Assembly: GCA_900321605.1 (NCBI GenBank)
Contig: ONWR01000003.1
Coordinates: 20,153-84,152 of the forward strand
Direction of reading: 5' to 3'
DNA length: 64,000 nucleotides
DNA from: an uncultured Bacteroidales bacterium
Lineage (GTDB): Bacteria > Bacteroidota > Bacteroidia > Bacteroidales > Paludibacteraceae
Shown here: positions 50,451-58,561 of the stretch, piece by piece
How positions within the stretch are numbered: position 1 is the first letter of the stretch
How the letters are laid out: every line of letters begins with the position of its first letter
Made by a program: the position numbers and the translations under genes
Notes under the pieces: model-generated
Database searches by the model: none
What the model was told of the DNA's origin: nothing
What the model saw: only the letters and a program-made list of their open reading frames with translations

Positions 50451-51229
50451 CAGTAAACCTTTCCTACTATCCAGTTAACCAATCGTTTAGGTAATATCCT
50501 ATCAAGGAAACAGAAGATCTTGTACTGCGCACCGCCTATGTATTGCGGAGCCGGACAAGCGCAGGTCGCAATCGAGAACAGCTCTTTTGCCATCTGACGA
50601 GGACTCATTCCTCCTTGCTCATCTTTCTCCATCGCCGAAACAGCCTTGCGGATGTTGCCGTAAGCGTCTATACCTTCTTCGGATTTCTTGCGGGCTGCCG
50701 TAAAACCGGTGGACACATCGCCGGGCATCAACACGCTCACATGGATCCCGAAAGCACGCACCTCGTTCTGCAACGCTAACGCTAAGGCGTTAATAGCAGC
50801 TTTCGAAGCGCTATAGAAACTCTGATAAGGAATACTCAGTACGGCGGCTACGCTGCTCGTGAAGATAATACGTCCTGCTTTCTTCTCGCGCATATACGGC
50901 AAAACGGCTTGTACGCCGTTGAGGGCACCGAAGAAATTGACCTCCATCTGCCGATGGGCGTCTTCGGAACTGGTGAACTCCACCGCTCCGCTGATACCGA
51001 ATCCGGCATTGGAGATGAATACATCGATCTGTCCGGCTTCTTCGATCACTTGCCTTGCTGCCGCCTTTGACTCTTCCGGTTTGGTCACGTCGCAAGCTAT
51101 ATGTGTGATCGTCTCGGTCGATTGTCCGCTGCGTGACCACTCATATACCCGCCATCTCTTTTCGGCAAACAGCTCCGCTGTCGCTTTTCCGATACCCGAT
51201 GACCCTCCTGTGATTACTACTGTTTCCAT
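50450..51229 (-). CDS. Short-chain dehydrogenase/reductase
   Basis: A 259-aa classical SDR. The nucleotide-binding motif is TGGSSGIGKATAELFA (residues 7-22), NAG is in the segment VFISNAGFGISG, and the catalytic YxxxK is in YSASKAAINALA with Ser in the SSVAAVLSIPYQ part. The substrate is unknown. The C-terminus has an extra hydrophobic stretch (YKIFCFLDRILPKRLVNWIV) that may touch the membrane. It is coupled to uvrB by an ATGA overlap. Confidence 0.88.
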   Translation of the reverse strand: METVVITGGSSGIGKATAELFAEKRWRVYEWSRSGQSTETITHIACDVTKPEESKAAARQVIEEAGQIDVFISNAGFGISGAVEFTSSEDAHRQMEVNFFGALNGVQAVLPYMREKKAGRIIFTSSVAAVLSIPYQSFYSASKAAINALALALQNEVRAFGIHVSVLMPGDVSTGFTAARKKSEEGIDAYGNIRKAVSAMEKDEQGGMSPRQMAKELFSIATCACPAPQYIGGAQYKIFCFLDRILPKRLVNWIVGKVY

Positions 51230-51274
51230 ATTCCTTTCACTTTTTCACCTTTCCCTTTTCACTAAAATTCTGCG

Positions 51275-51305
51275 CAAAGATACACTTTTTTTTGCACATG
51301 TGCAA
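51275..51305 (-). promoter_or_regulatory. Core promoter for SDR-uvrB
   Basis: Minus strand: TTG (51305-51303), spacer CACATGTGC plus an A-tract (20 nt), TATCTTTG (51282-51275). Confidence 0.82.
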
Positions 51306-51331
51306 GGAAAATTAAAAATATAGTAGAAAAA

Positions 51332-51363
51332 TTTGTGTATGTCATTCTTTTTTTGTAATTTTG
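51332..51363 (+). promoter_or_regulatory. Core promoter for the 51509 gene
   Basis: TTTG (51332-51335), spacer TGTATGTCATTC plus T-tract (20 nt), TAATTTTG (51356-51363). The roughly 140-nt leader has an ATAAGC/GCTTAT hairpin (51449-51462) and a 7-codon ATG frame at 51425. Confidence 0.8.
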
Positions 51364-51508
51364 CAGTCGAGAAAATTTATATCAATAGATAAATAAAAAT
51401 TTTCACAATTAAAAATCATTAATCATGAAGGTTCGTGCAAGTCGGGTATAAGCTTGCTTATGCAGCTCGACGAAGCTGAAGCTCCAAATTTTAAATTAAT
51501 TTAAAATC

Positions 51509-52915
51509 ATGAAGAAATTCTGTACTTTATTTGCTTTGGTAGTATTTGCTATCTCAGTTAGTGCCGATGTTATCTGGAGTGAATCCTTGGACATGAACGG
51601 CAGTTACATCAACAAGGCTGATTTCAGTAACAACTGGCCTTATGCAACCCAGTGGTATGGGAAAGGGAACTTTATTTATGAGTACGACTCTGTAGGAAGC
51701 TACAGCTGCTCTGTTCGTAACAAAAAACTGAATGGTGATACCGAGAACTCGATCGGTTTCTTCTTTGGTGCAAACAAGGCTGCTGACCAGTGCTATCTCT
51801 ATCTGGGTGGTAAAGAAGGTGCTATCGTTGAGAGCGCAGTTGGTTGCAAACTGATGTTTGACATCTGCTCGTCTGAGTCTAATGGTGGTGACCTGAGCAC
51901 GATGGCTGTTACCGTTAACGGTACAACGTTCCCGACTATTGATCTCGCTTTGGGTAACAAGCTTGTTACCTCTCCGGTTGAGTTCAATCTTCCTGATGGC
52001 GACATTGAGTATATCAAGATCTCATTTGACAATGTTCCTTCACAGAAGTTCATAGCTCATCTTCGTATTGAGGGTGAAGGTGGTACTGCTCATGGAACAA
52101 ATGGCTTTATTCCTCCGGTAGAAATTCGTGATACCCTTTCTGGAAAGGAAGCCCTTGCTGAGATTGCTAATATAGATGAAGGAATGACTACTGTCGATTA
52201 TTACGTTGTTAAAGGTTATATTAATGAAATCATAACACCATATGATCCACAATCAGGTTCTATGTCATTTATGTTGGGAGATAAATTCAATTCTAGGTTG
52301 GGTATTAACTTCAATTCTTGGAGGGGTATTCTCCAATGTTCTCAAGCTAAAATTTCAAGGATAAATGCAGAGAAAGCTGTTGAAGGTGCTTATGTTTATG
52401 TATTAGGTAATTTGAAGAACGAAGCTTCTAATCCTCAAGTAGTGCAAGGTCGGATTATTATTGCTGAGGCTCCGAAGATAGATACCGTTGCTATCACCGT
52501 TGCTCAGGCGTTAGAGCTTGTTGCGCCCCTCAATAAAGGAGAAGAACTGGACACCTTCTATGCAGTAACCGGTTATGTGGCTGGGATTATTGAGTGGATT
52601 AATGAGTCAGGATATCAGACCTTCTGGATGAGTGATAGTAAAACAGCAACCGAAGGTGATCTCTTTATCGACATGGTGAAGATTGCTAATGAAGCTCCAG
52701 AGCATCAGAAAATATGTGTATATGGTTGGTTAGATAAAGATACTGATGGCGATGCTCGTATTCTCACTGGTGAAGCCGTGTTTGTTCCCGAAGAGGCTAC
52801 AGGTATCACGAACATTATTTTGCCAGAAAAGGTGCAGAAGGTAGTGGTTGACGGTGTAATGTACATCGTACGCGATGGTAAGCTCTTCAGCATTCAAGGT
52901 GCCCAAGTTCGCTAA
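51509..52915 (+). CDS. Secreted protein with OB-like repeats and short C-terminal tail
   Basis: A 468-aa protein with a signal peptide (about 1-19, KKFCTLFALVVFAISVSA). The N-terminal half resembles a lectin-like jelly roll (IWSESLDMNGSYINK). The C-terminal half has two similar segments of about 100 residues: VDYYVVKGYINEIITPYDPQ and FYAVTGYVAGIIEWINESG, each followed by a VYGWL- or YVLGNL-type strand, which suggest OB-fold-like domains (DUF5689 type). The final 40 residues end KVVVDGVMYIVRDGKLFSIQG, one of the short tails seen on the LRR proteins. No enzyme motif is visible. Codon use looks more A/T-rich from about 52,180 on than in neighbours. It ends just before the inverted repeat element. 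Confidence 0.75.
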   Translation: MKKFCTLFALVVFAISVSADVIWSESLDMNGSYINKADFSNNWPYATQWYGKGNFIYEYDSVGSYSCSVRNKKLNGDTENSIGFFFGANKAADQCYLYLGGKEGAIVESAVGCKLMFDICSSESNGGDLSTMAVTVNGTTFPTIDLALGNKLVTSPVEFNLPDGDIEYIKISFDNVPSQKFIAHLRIEGEGGTAHGTNGFIPPVEIRDTLSGKEALAEIANIDEGMTTVDYYVVKGYINEIITPYDPQSGSMSFMLGDKFNSRLGINFNSWRGILQCSQAKISRINAEKAVEGAYVYVLGNLKNEASNPQVVQGRIIIAEAPKIDTVAITVAQALELVAPLNKGEELDTFYAVTGYVAGIIEWINESGYQTFWMSDSKTATEGDLFIDMVKIANEAPEHQKICVYGWLDKDTDGDARILTGEAVFVPEEATGITNIILPEKVQKVVVDGVMYIVRDGKLFSIQGAQVR

Positions 52916-52916
52916 T

Positions 52917-53142
52917 CATTGGCAAAAGTGGCATAAATGGCAAAACTTTTGCCATTTCTGCCATTTATGCCATGAGAAATTTTTATACATGGATCTATAT
53001 AGTATTATATACTTTGTATATAATACAGAGCGTTTCAATCTTTAGTGATTCTTTATATATTCCTTATATATTCCTTATATATTCCTTATATATTCCTTAT
53101 ATATTCCTTATATATTCCTTATATATTGGTTAATCATTAACG
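52917..53142 (-). repeat. Structured repeat element, copy 2 (inverted)
   Basis: Reverse complement of the element at 27226-27394. The GGCAAAA block is at 52921-52972, the GTATTATATA hairpin at 53001-53025, and the AAGGAATATAT units at 53050-53127, here as about seven tandem 11-bp copies. It fills most of the 322-bp gap after the secreted protein; the rest is a CTCAAACC phrase repeat and a terminator. Confidence 0.85.
53050..53127 (+). repeat. 11-bp tandem array (TATATATTCCT)
   Basis: About seven almost perfect units at the distal end of repeat element copy 2. Copy 1 has only two to three degenerate units, so the array length varies between copies. Confidence 0.9.
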
Positions 53143-53159
53143 GTCCTATTAAGCACTCG

Positions 53160-53183
53160 GCTCAAACCCTCAAACCCTCAAAC
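53160..53183. repeat. CTCAAACC phrase repeat
   Basis: Three tandem CTCAAACC(C/A) words next to the rplS terminator. Confidence 0.75.
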
Positions 53184-53211
53184 AAGGACGAAGTCCCAAA
53201 CCTCCAAACAC

Positions 53212-53238
53212 AAAAAAAAGGGGCGAACCCCTTTTTTT
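53212..53238 (-). terminator. Terminator of rplS
   Basis: AAAAAAAAGGGG-CGAA-CCCCTTTTTTT, a GC stem inside A/T runs; on the minus strand it ends in an 8-T run. It overlaps the last stop codon of rplS by two bases. Confidence 0.85.
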
Positions 53239-53590
53239 ACTTAGCTCGGCGCTCTTGGATGCGGGCTTTCTTACCCGTACGCTCGCGGAGATAATACAGT
53301 TTAGCACGACGTACTTTACCGTACTTGTTCACAGTAATGCTCTCAATGAAGGGGCTGTCCATCGGGAAGATACGCTCTACACCAACGTTGCCGCTCATCT
53401 TGCGAACCGTGAAGCGCTTCTTGTCGCCGCTACCGTGGATGCAGATCACATCACCGCGGAACTCCTGTACACGCTCTTTGTTACCCTCTTTAATACGGTA
53501 ACCTACCGTAATCTGATCACCTGCCTTGAATGCAGGGAACTCTTTCTTCTCGCCGGCAAATGCTTGCTCAGCTACTTTAATCAAATCCAT
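53237..53590 (-). CDS. rplS: 50S ribosomal protein bL19
   Basis: A 117-aa ribosomal protein. FKAGDQITVGYRIKEGNKER, EFRGDVICIHGSG and MSGNVGVERIFPMDSPFIES are diagnostic. Length is normal. It is monocistronic, with its own promoter and terminator. Confidence 0.98.
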   Translation of the reverse strand: MDLIKVAEQAFAGEKKEFPAFKAGDQITVGYRIKEGNKERVQEFRGDVICIHGSGDKKRFTVRKMSGNVGVERIFPMDSPFIESITVNKYGKVRRAKLYYLRERTGKKARIQERRAK

Positions 53591-53699
53591 TTCGTTTCTT
53601 TTTATTATGGATTAGTAATAACATTTTGAGCATATACTACTATTCGGTCGTTCACTCGATAAACGCCTATTTCAATCGCTAGAGGCTCAAAACGGGCTG

Positions 53700-53731
53700 C
53701 AAAATTACTGCTTTTTTTTGAATTGACCAAA
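53700..53731 (-). promoter_or_regulatory. Core promoter for rplS
   Basis: Minus strand: TTTG (53731-53728), spacer GTCAATTC plus A8 and GCAG (20 nt), TAATTTTG (53707-53700). Confidence 0.85.
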
Positions 53732-53746
53732 TTTTTAGCGATTTTT

Positions 53747-53778
53747 TTTGTTTATTTGCGAAAAAAGTAGTACTTTTG
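53747..53778 (+). promoter_or_regulatory. Core promoter for aroC
   Basis: TTTG (53747-53750), 20-nt spacer, TACTTTTG (53771-53778), 21 bases before the aroC start. It is back-to-back with the rplS promoter. Confidence 0.78.
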
Positions 53779-53798
53779 TGCTCAAATTTCAGATCGTT

Positions 53799-54881
53799 AT
53801 GAATATTTTTGGCGATAAATGGACTTTCACTTCCTTTGGGGAGTCTCACGGAGCAGCTATCGGCGGCGTGCTCGACGGCGTGCCTGCCGGCTTGCACATC
53901 GACTTGCAGATGGTACACACGGAATTGGAGCGTAGAGCAGGAAAAAAGCCTAACCCCAACAATGTTTTGAAAGGAAGGGAGGTGGGAGTCTCTCCTCGTG
54001 CGGCGCGTGAGCCGGATGAGGTGGAGTGGCTCTCCGGTGTAATTCGGTCCGTCAGTCTGGAGGACGGTCTGTCAGCGGAGCGGTCTGTCAGTGAAACGGT
54101 CTGTCAGCAAGGCGATCTCGTTACTCTCGGAACACCTATTGCTTTTCTTATCCGCAATAAAGACGCACGCCCCGAAGACTACGAATGGCTCAAGCATTCT
54201 TACCGCGTCGGTCACGCCGACCGTGTCTATGAGCAGAAATACGGCATCCGCGATTGGAGAGGAGGCGGAAGAGCCAGTGCCCGCGAAACGGCAGCACGCG
54301 TCGTTGCCGGATCGCTTGCCAAACAGGAATTGGCTACCAAAGGAGTGTGCATCCATGCACACTTAGTCCAAGTCGGCGCAGAGACCGATCCTTCTAAATT
54401 CGCCGACGTGATAGCCGCTTATCAGCACGAAGGAGATTCGATAGGCGGCATCGTGGAGTGCCGTATTACCGGTCTGCCGGTCGGAACAGGCGAACCCATC
54501 TTCGATAAGCTCCAAGCTCATCTGGCATACGCCGTAATGAGTATCAATGCCTGCAAAGGTTTTGAGTACGGCACAGGTTTTGGCGGCGTGACGCAACCCG
54601 GTAGTGTTATCAATGCGATCTCCGGCGGTATCTCCGGCGGCATCTCTGATGGTACGGACGTGGTCTTCCGTTGTGTCTTCAAACCTACCGCTTCTACACC
54701 CAAAGCATTCGCTCAATTACAAAATGCCCAATTACAAAATGACCAAATGGTAAATGAGCAAATGGTAAATCAAAGCGACCAACCTGATCCAGTTGGTCGC
54801 CATGATGCGTGTGTTGCCACTCGAGCCGTGCCTGTTGTCGAGGCGATGACAGCTCTCGCTCTTATCAATCTTTTGGATTAG
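53799..54881 (+). CDS. aroC: Chorismate synthase
   Basis: A 360-aa FMN-dependent enzyme that makes chorismate from EPSP, the last shikimate step. Motifs are FTSFGESHG (about 10-18), the [15 protein letters not shown] block and the final [18 protein letters not shown]. The sequence carries two repeat-derived stretches: about 25 extra residues ([20 protein letters not shown]) between WLSG and TLGTPIAFL, where most AroC proteins run straight on, and [20 protein letters not shown] near the C-terminus, replacing the usual loop before GRHD. A conserved loop earlier in the C-terminal half is shortened. Start ATG 53799. The 3' end overlaps pnp by four bases. Confidence 0.93.
   Translation: MNIFGDKWTFTSFGESHGAAIGGVLDGVPAGLHIDLQMVHTELERRAGKKPNPNNVLKGREVGVSPRAAREPDEVEWLSGVIRSVSLEDGLSAERSVSETVCQQGDLVTLGTPIAFLIRNKDARPEDYEWLKHSYRVGHADRVYEQKYGIRDWRGGGRASARETAARVVAGSLAKQELATKGVCIHAHLVQVGAETDPSKFADVIAAYQHEGDSIGGIVECRITGLPVGTGEPIFDKLQAHLAYAVMSINACKGFEYGTGFGGVTQPGSVINAISGGISGGISDGTDVVFRCVFKPTASTPKAFAQLQNAQLQNDQMVNEQMVNQSDQPDPVGRHDACVATRAVPVVEAMTALALINLLD
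54046..54108. repeat. Phrase repeat inside aroC, N-terminal half
   Basis: CGGTCTGTCAG recurs with CGGAG/TGAAA spacers. Related words (CTGTCAGGCGAAG) occur before the OmpA gene at 34846-34893. Confidence 0.8.
54713..54775. repeat. Phrase repeat inside aroC, C-terminal half
   Basis: CAATTACAAAATG twice, then AAATGGTAAATGAGC/AAATGACC words as in prmC (13536-13590). In frame. Confidence 0.85.
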
Positions 54882-57148
54882 TGTTTCTCGGGACGCGGAC
54901 CACGACGCTCAGGACGCGGGCCTCTGTCCAGACGTGCTCCATCGGAATTACCGTTACGGTCGCCACGCGGTGCGCGAGCAGGACGCTCCGGCTCTACGTA
55001 GCCTTCCGGTTTCTCTTTGAGCGCACGTGCGGAGAGACGGAACTTACCGGTCTTCGGATCAATCTCTAACAGTTTGATGCGGATGTGATCGCCTTCCTTT
55101 ATTCCGGTCTCTTCCATGGTCTCATAACGCTTCCAATCGATCTCGCTGATGTGCAGCAGACCTTCCTTACCCGGCATGAACTCTACGAAGCAACCGTACG
55201 GCATAAGGCTCTTAACCACCGAGTCGTACTCTTCGCCAACTTCCGGCAGAGCCACAATCGCTTTGATCTTCGCGATAGCTGCTGCCATCTGTTCGCCGTT
55301 ATTGGATGCTACCTCAACCTTACCGCCCTTCTCATCTTCGTCGATAGAGATGACAGCTCCGGTCTCAGCCTGAATACCTTGGATAATCTTACCGCCCGGG
55401 CCAATAACAGCACCGATCATATCTTTCGGGATATAGAAAGAGGTGATACGCGGTGCGTGCGGCTTGAGGTCAGCACGCGGAGCAGGCATACACTCAAGGA
55501 TCTTACCGAGGATATACATACGTGCCTCGTGCGCCTGTGCCAGCGCGTTCTCTAATATCTCGTAGCTCAGACCATCTACCTTGATATCCATCTGGCAAGC
55601 GGTCAGACCGTCCTTCGTACCGGTGGTCTTGAAGTCCATATCACCGAGGTGGTCCTCGTCACCGAGTATATCGCTCAAGATGGCGTAGTTCTTACCTTGG
55701 TTCTCCGAGATCAGACCCATAGCAATACCGGAAACCGGTTTCTTCATCGGCACGCCGGCATCCATCAGGGCAAGCGTACCTGCGCAAACGGTAGCCATAG
55801 AGCTGGAACCGTTCGACTCAAGGATGTCAGAAACGACACGTACGGTATAAGGGAAGTCCTCCGGAATCATGTTCTTCAGCGCACGGCAAGCGAGGTTACC
55901 GTGACCGATCTCACGACGTCCTACACCACGCTGAGCTTTTGCCTCACCCGTCGAGAACGGCGGGAAGTTATAGTGCAGCAGGAACTTATCGGTGCCTTGG
56001 ATCAATGCCTCATCCACGATCTTCTCATCGCGGCTTGTACCGAGTGTAACGGTACTCAAGCTCTGAGTCTCACCACGGGTGAAGATCGAACTTCCGTGAG
56101 GGCCGGGCAGGTAACCTACCTCGCACCAGATCGGACGGATCTCAGTCGTCTTACGACCGTCCAGACGCTTGCCCTCATCGAGAACCGCGCGACGCATTGC
56201 CTCTTTCTCTACATCGTGGTAGTAACGGTCAACCAGTGCAGCTACCTCATCAATATCGATGCCCAATGCCTCTGCACGTTGAGCCATATACTCTGCTTTC
56301 TCGGTCTTGAAGTCCTCGCAAATCTGGCTAAACATCTCCTCGCGGTGATGTTTGTCGGTGTCTGCGGAAGTAGCCTGTGCATAAGCGCGAGCATAGCTGT
56401 AGTCATGAACAGCCTGTTTCAACTCCTCATCATTTACCTCATGGCAGTACTCACGTTTGGTCTCCTTGCCGTAAGCCTTCATCATCTCGTTGATTGCCAG
56501 ACACTGCGGTTTGATCGCTTCGTGCGCAGCCTTAATAGCCTCCAGCATAACGGACTCCGGCACTTCTTTCATCTCGCCTTCGACCATCATGATGTTGTCA
56601 TACGTAGCAGCCACCATCAGCTCGAGGTCAGCGTGCTCGCATTGCTCGAAGGTAGGGTTGATAACCATCTTACCATCTACACGTGCTACACGTACCTCAC
56701 TCACCGGACCCTCGAAAGGAATGTCGGAACAAGCGAGAGCTGCGCCGGCTGCGAGACCTGCGATAGACTCCGGCATGTCGATACCGTCAGCCGAATACAT
56801 CGTGACGTTAACGAAGGTCTCTGCGTGATAGTTAGAAGGGAAAAGGGGACGAAGGGCGCGGTCGATCAGACGTGCAATCAGGATCTCATAATCCGATGCT
56901 TTGCCTTCGCGGCGGGTAAAACCGCCCGGGAAGCGTCCTGCGGACGCAAATTTCTCTTTGTACTCTACGGTCAAGGGCATAAAATCGGTGCCCGGAACCG
57001 CATCTTTTGCGGAGCAGACAGTAGCTAAGATCATCGTGTTGCCGAGGGTCGCCATCACTGCGCCATCAGCCTGTTTAGCCAACTTGCCTGTCTCCAATTT
57101 GATCACTCGTCCATCGGGGAGAGCAATCTCTTTAGTTACAATATTCAT
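54878..57148 (-). CDS. pnp: Polyribonucleotide nucleotidyltransferase (PNPase)
   Basis: A 756-aa phosphorolytic 3'-5' exoribonuclease of mRNA decay. Two RNase PH domains are present, with [18 protein letters not shown] and [15 protein letters not shown], a KH domain ([17 protein letters not shown], about 570-590) and an S1 domain ([19 protein letters not shown]). The C-terminal 35 residues are Arg/Gly/Pro-rich. Length is slightly above the E. coli 711 aa because of this tail. It has its own promoter. Confidence 0.98.
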   Translation of the reverse strand: MNIVTKEIALPDGRVIKLETGKLAKQADGAVMATLGNTMILATVCSAKDAVPGTDFMPLTVEYKEKFASAGRFPGGFTRREGKASDYEILIARLIDRALRPLFPSNYHAETFVNVTMYSADGIDMPESIAGLAAGAALACSDIPFEGPVSEVRVARVDGKMVINPTFEQCEHADLELMVAATYDNIMMVEGEMKEVPESVMLEAIKAAHEAIKPQCLAINEMMKAYGKETKREYCHEVNDEELKQAVHDYSYARAYAQATSADTDKHHREEMFSQICEDFKTEKAEYMAQRAEALGIDIDEVAALVDRYYHDVEKEAMRRAVLDEGKRLDGRKTTEIRPIWCEVGYLPGPHGSSIFTRGETQSLSTVTLGTSRDEKIVDEALIQGTDKFLLHYNFPPFSTGEAKAQRGVGRREIGHGNLACRALKNMIPEDFPYTVRVVSDILESNGSSSMATVCAGTLALMDAGVPMKKPVSGIAMGLISENQGKNYAILSDILGDEDHLGDMDFKTTGTKDGLTACQMDIKVDGLSYEILENALAQAHEARMYILGKILECMPAPRADLKPHAPRITSFYIPKDMIGAVIGPGGKIIQGIQAETGAVISIDEDEKGGKVEVASNNGEQMAAAIAKIKAIVALPEVGEEYDSVVKSLMPYGCFVEFMPGKEGLLHISEIDWKRYETMEETGIKEGDHIRIKLLEIDPKTGKFRLSARALKEKPEGYVEPERPARAPRGDRNGNSDGARLDRGPRPERRGPRPEKH

Positions 57149-57214
57149 TCTTTATTCATCATTTTTGGTCGCCGTTTGCGACCTGTTAATTATTAAGACC
57201 CATAAAAAGTCGCG

Positions 57215-57245
57215 CAAAGGTACTACATTTTTTTGATATACGCAA
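57215..57245 (-). promoter_or_regulatory. Core promoter for pnp
   Basis: Minus strand: TTG (57245-57243), spacer CGTATATC plus A7 (20 nt), TACCTTTG (57222-57215). Confidence 0.87.
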
Positions 57246-57286
57246 GAGAAATTTTCGTTTTGCAAGCAAAATGGGACATTTTACAC

Positions 57287-57315
57287 AAAAAATCGCCCTA
57301 AATGAGCGATTTTTT
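57287..57315 (-). terminator. Terminator of the 57320 gene
   Basis: AAAAAATCGC - 9-nt loop - GCGATTTTTT. The stem has A/T runs on both ends. Confidence 0.85.
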
Positions 57316-57319
57316 GAAA

Positions 57320-58423
57320 TCAGAGCAATACTATTTCTACCCTTCTGTTCATCTGACGGTTCTCATCGGAGTTGTTCGGAACGATAGGATCTCGTTCTCC
57401 ACGACCGTCAATCTCAATCCGTCCGGGAGTGATGCCACGATTGATCATCGCCTGACGAACCTCTTTGCATCGTCCTTCGGAGAGAATCTGGTTAGAGCGG
57501 TCGGAACCGATATTGTCCGTGTGACCTACGATTCGGATCCGTTGGTTCGGACGAGCGGTGAGGAATTGGTATAACTCATTAAGCGCCGCTTCGGAAGATG
57601 GCAGAATACGCGTCTTGCCGGTCGCAAAATAAATATTATGCAGCACGAACGACTTGATCTCTTTCGGTAACATCATCACGCCTGCGTAAGGCACGTGTGC
57701 GCGAACCGTATCTACGCGCGGGAAATAGTCGATAGCAGTTGCATGGACGGTGTAGTACGGAATGCGGTCGTCCAAGAGCATCGCCAAGGTCGCATGTATA
57801 CTATCGGACGTCGTTTGCAGGGTACGCTGTCCGGTGGCGGCACGAACGATGATGTTGGCCGATACCGGGCGAGAGGTCAGGCTGTCGGTTACGGTGAACG
57901 TGACGCGTGTCTCGGGGTAGAGTGCTACCACTACGCTGTCCTCGTCTTCCTTATGGTTGAAATAGATGGTGTCTGCAGGGAAATAACCGATTTTAGCTGC
58001 GTGTACCCAATACTTACCTGCGGGCAGTCCTTTGGAGACACGTGCGCGTTTGGCGTCGGTCGCTTTGTTGATTTTTGGTTTCTTGTTCGGCCGTGCGTTC
58101 ACATCCTGCACAGTAATATGCGTAGCAGGCAGTCGTTCGCCTGTCTGTAGGTCGTATGAATAGACGTAGAACAGCGGTTTGCCCTCTTTGATGCGTTGTT
58201 TCTTAGCCGCTTTCGCTTTAGCAGCACGTTGTTTCTCTATCTTGGCTTTCTTGGCGGCTTTCGCTTTGGATGCCTTACGTTTGGCGGCTTCGCGTTTCTT
58301 CTGAGCAGGGCTCAGCTTCTTCTGCGTGCTCTGCGAGGCTTGATCCTTTGGCGCAGCGCAAACCGGCTCCCCGATGATCGTGAGCGTGAAGAATGCGAGT
58401 ACTATGAGCCAAAACTGTTTCAT
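57320..58423 (-). CDS. OmpA-domain protein with Lys/Ala-rich N-terminal region
   Basis: A 367-aa protein with a signal peptide (about 1-23). Residues 35-80 are almost purely Lys, Ala, Arg and Gln (for example KRKASKAKAAKKAKIEK), like a histone H1 tail or a charged helical spacer. Two carboxypeptidase-regulatory or Ig-like domains follow (VYSYDLQTGERLPATHI; RVTFTVTDSLTSRPVSANI). An OmpA peptidoglycan-binding domain ends the protein (about 255-367, RIRIVGHTDNIGSDRSNQIL, NRRVEIVLL). It is probably a periplasmic or outer-membrane protein tied to the cell wall, with the basic segment binding an acidic polymer; that role is inference. Confidence 0.85.
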   Translation of the reverse strand: MKQFWLIVLAFFTLTIIGEPVCAAPKDQASQSTQKKLSPAQKKREAAKRKASKAKAAKKAKIEKQRAAKAKAAKKQRIKEGKPLFYVYSYDLQTGERLPATHITVQDVNARPNKKPKINKATDAKRARVSKGLPAGKYWVHAAKIGYFPADTIYFNHKEDEDSVVVALYPETRVTFTVTDSLTSRPVSANIIVRAATGQRTLQTTSDSIHATLAMLLDDRIPYYTVHATAIDYFPRVDTVRAHVPYAGVMMLPKEIKSFVLHNIYFATGKTRILPSSEAALNELYQFLTARPNQRIRIVGHTDNIGSDRSNQILSEGRCKEVRQAMINRGITPGRIEIDGRGERDPIVPNNSDENRQMNRRVEIVLL

Positions 58424-58441
58424 TGTCTGTTCTTTAAACTA

Positions 58442-58472
58442 ACAGGAGGATAGTCGCGGGACTATCCTCCTG
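58442..58472. other. Long hairpin between tRNA-Met and the OmpA gene
   Basis: CAGGAGGATAGTC-GCGG-GACTATCCTCCTG, a perfect 13-bp stem four bases from the tRNA 3' end. No T-run on the minus strand; it may be a processing or termination signal for the tRNA transcript. Confidence 0.65.
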
Positions 58473-58475
58473 TCG

Positions 58476-58550
58476 TGGTCCCACTTGGGCTTGAACCAAG
58501 GACCCCCTGATTATGAGTCAGGTGCTACTAACCAACTGAGCTATGGGACC
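58476..58550 (-). tRNA. tRNA-Met (anticodon CAT)
   Basis: Acceptor GGTCCCA pairs with TGGGACC, discriminator A. The anticodon arm CTGACTCATAATCAG presents CAT; the T-arm is CTTGG-TTCAAGC-CCAAG. The D-arm has one extra base compared with the commonest form. CAT-anticodon tRNAs include elongator Met, initiator Met and Ile2; elongator-type Met is preferred because the acceptor pairs fully at 1-72, but Ile2 is not excluded. Confidence 0.85.
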
Positions 58551-58561
58551 CTCGCAATCAG

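Noticed and set aside
53050-53127. Possible CRISPR array
   Set aside because: The 11-bp units are directly tandem without spacers, and there are no cas genes. It is a simple tandem array in a repeat element.
55649-57028. 459-codon open frame antisense to pnp
   Set aside because: pnp is unambiguous on the other strand. The shadow frame shows no domain and no promoter.
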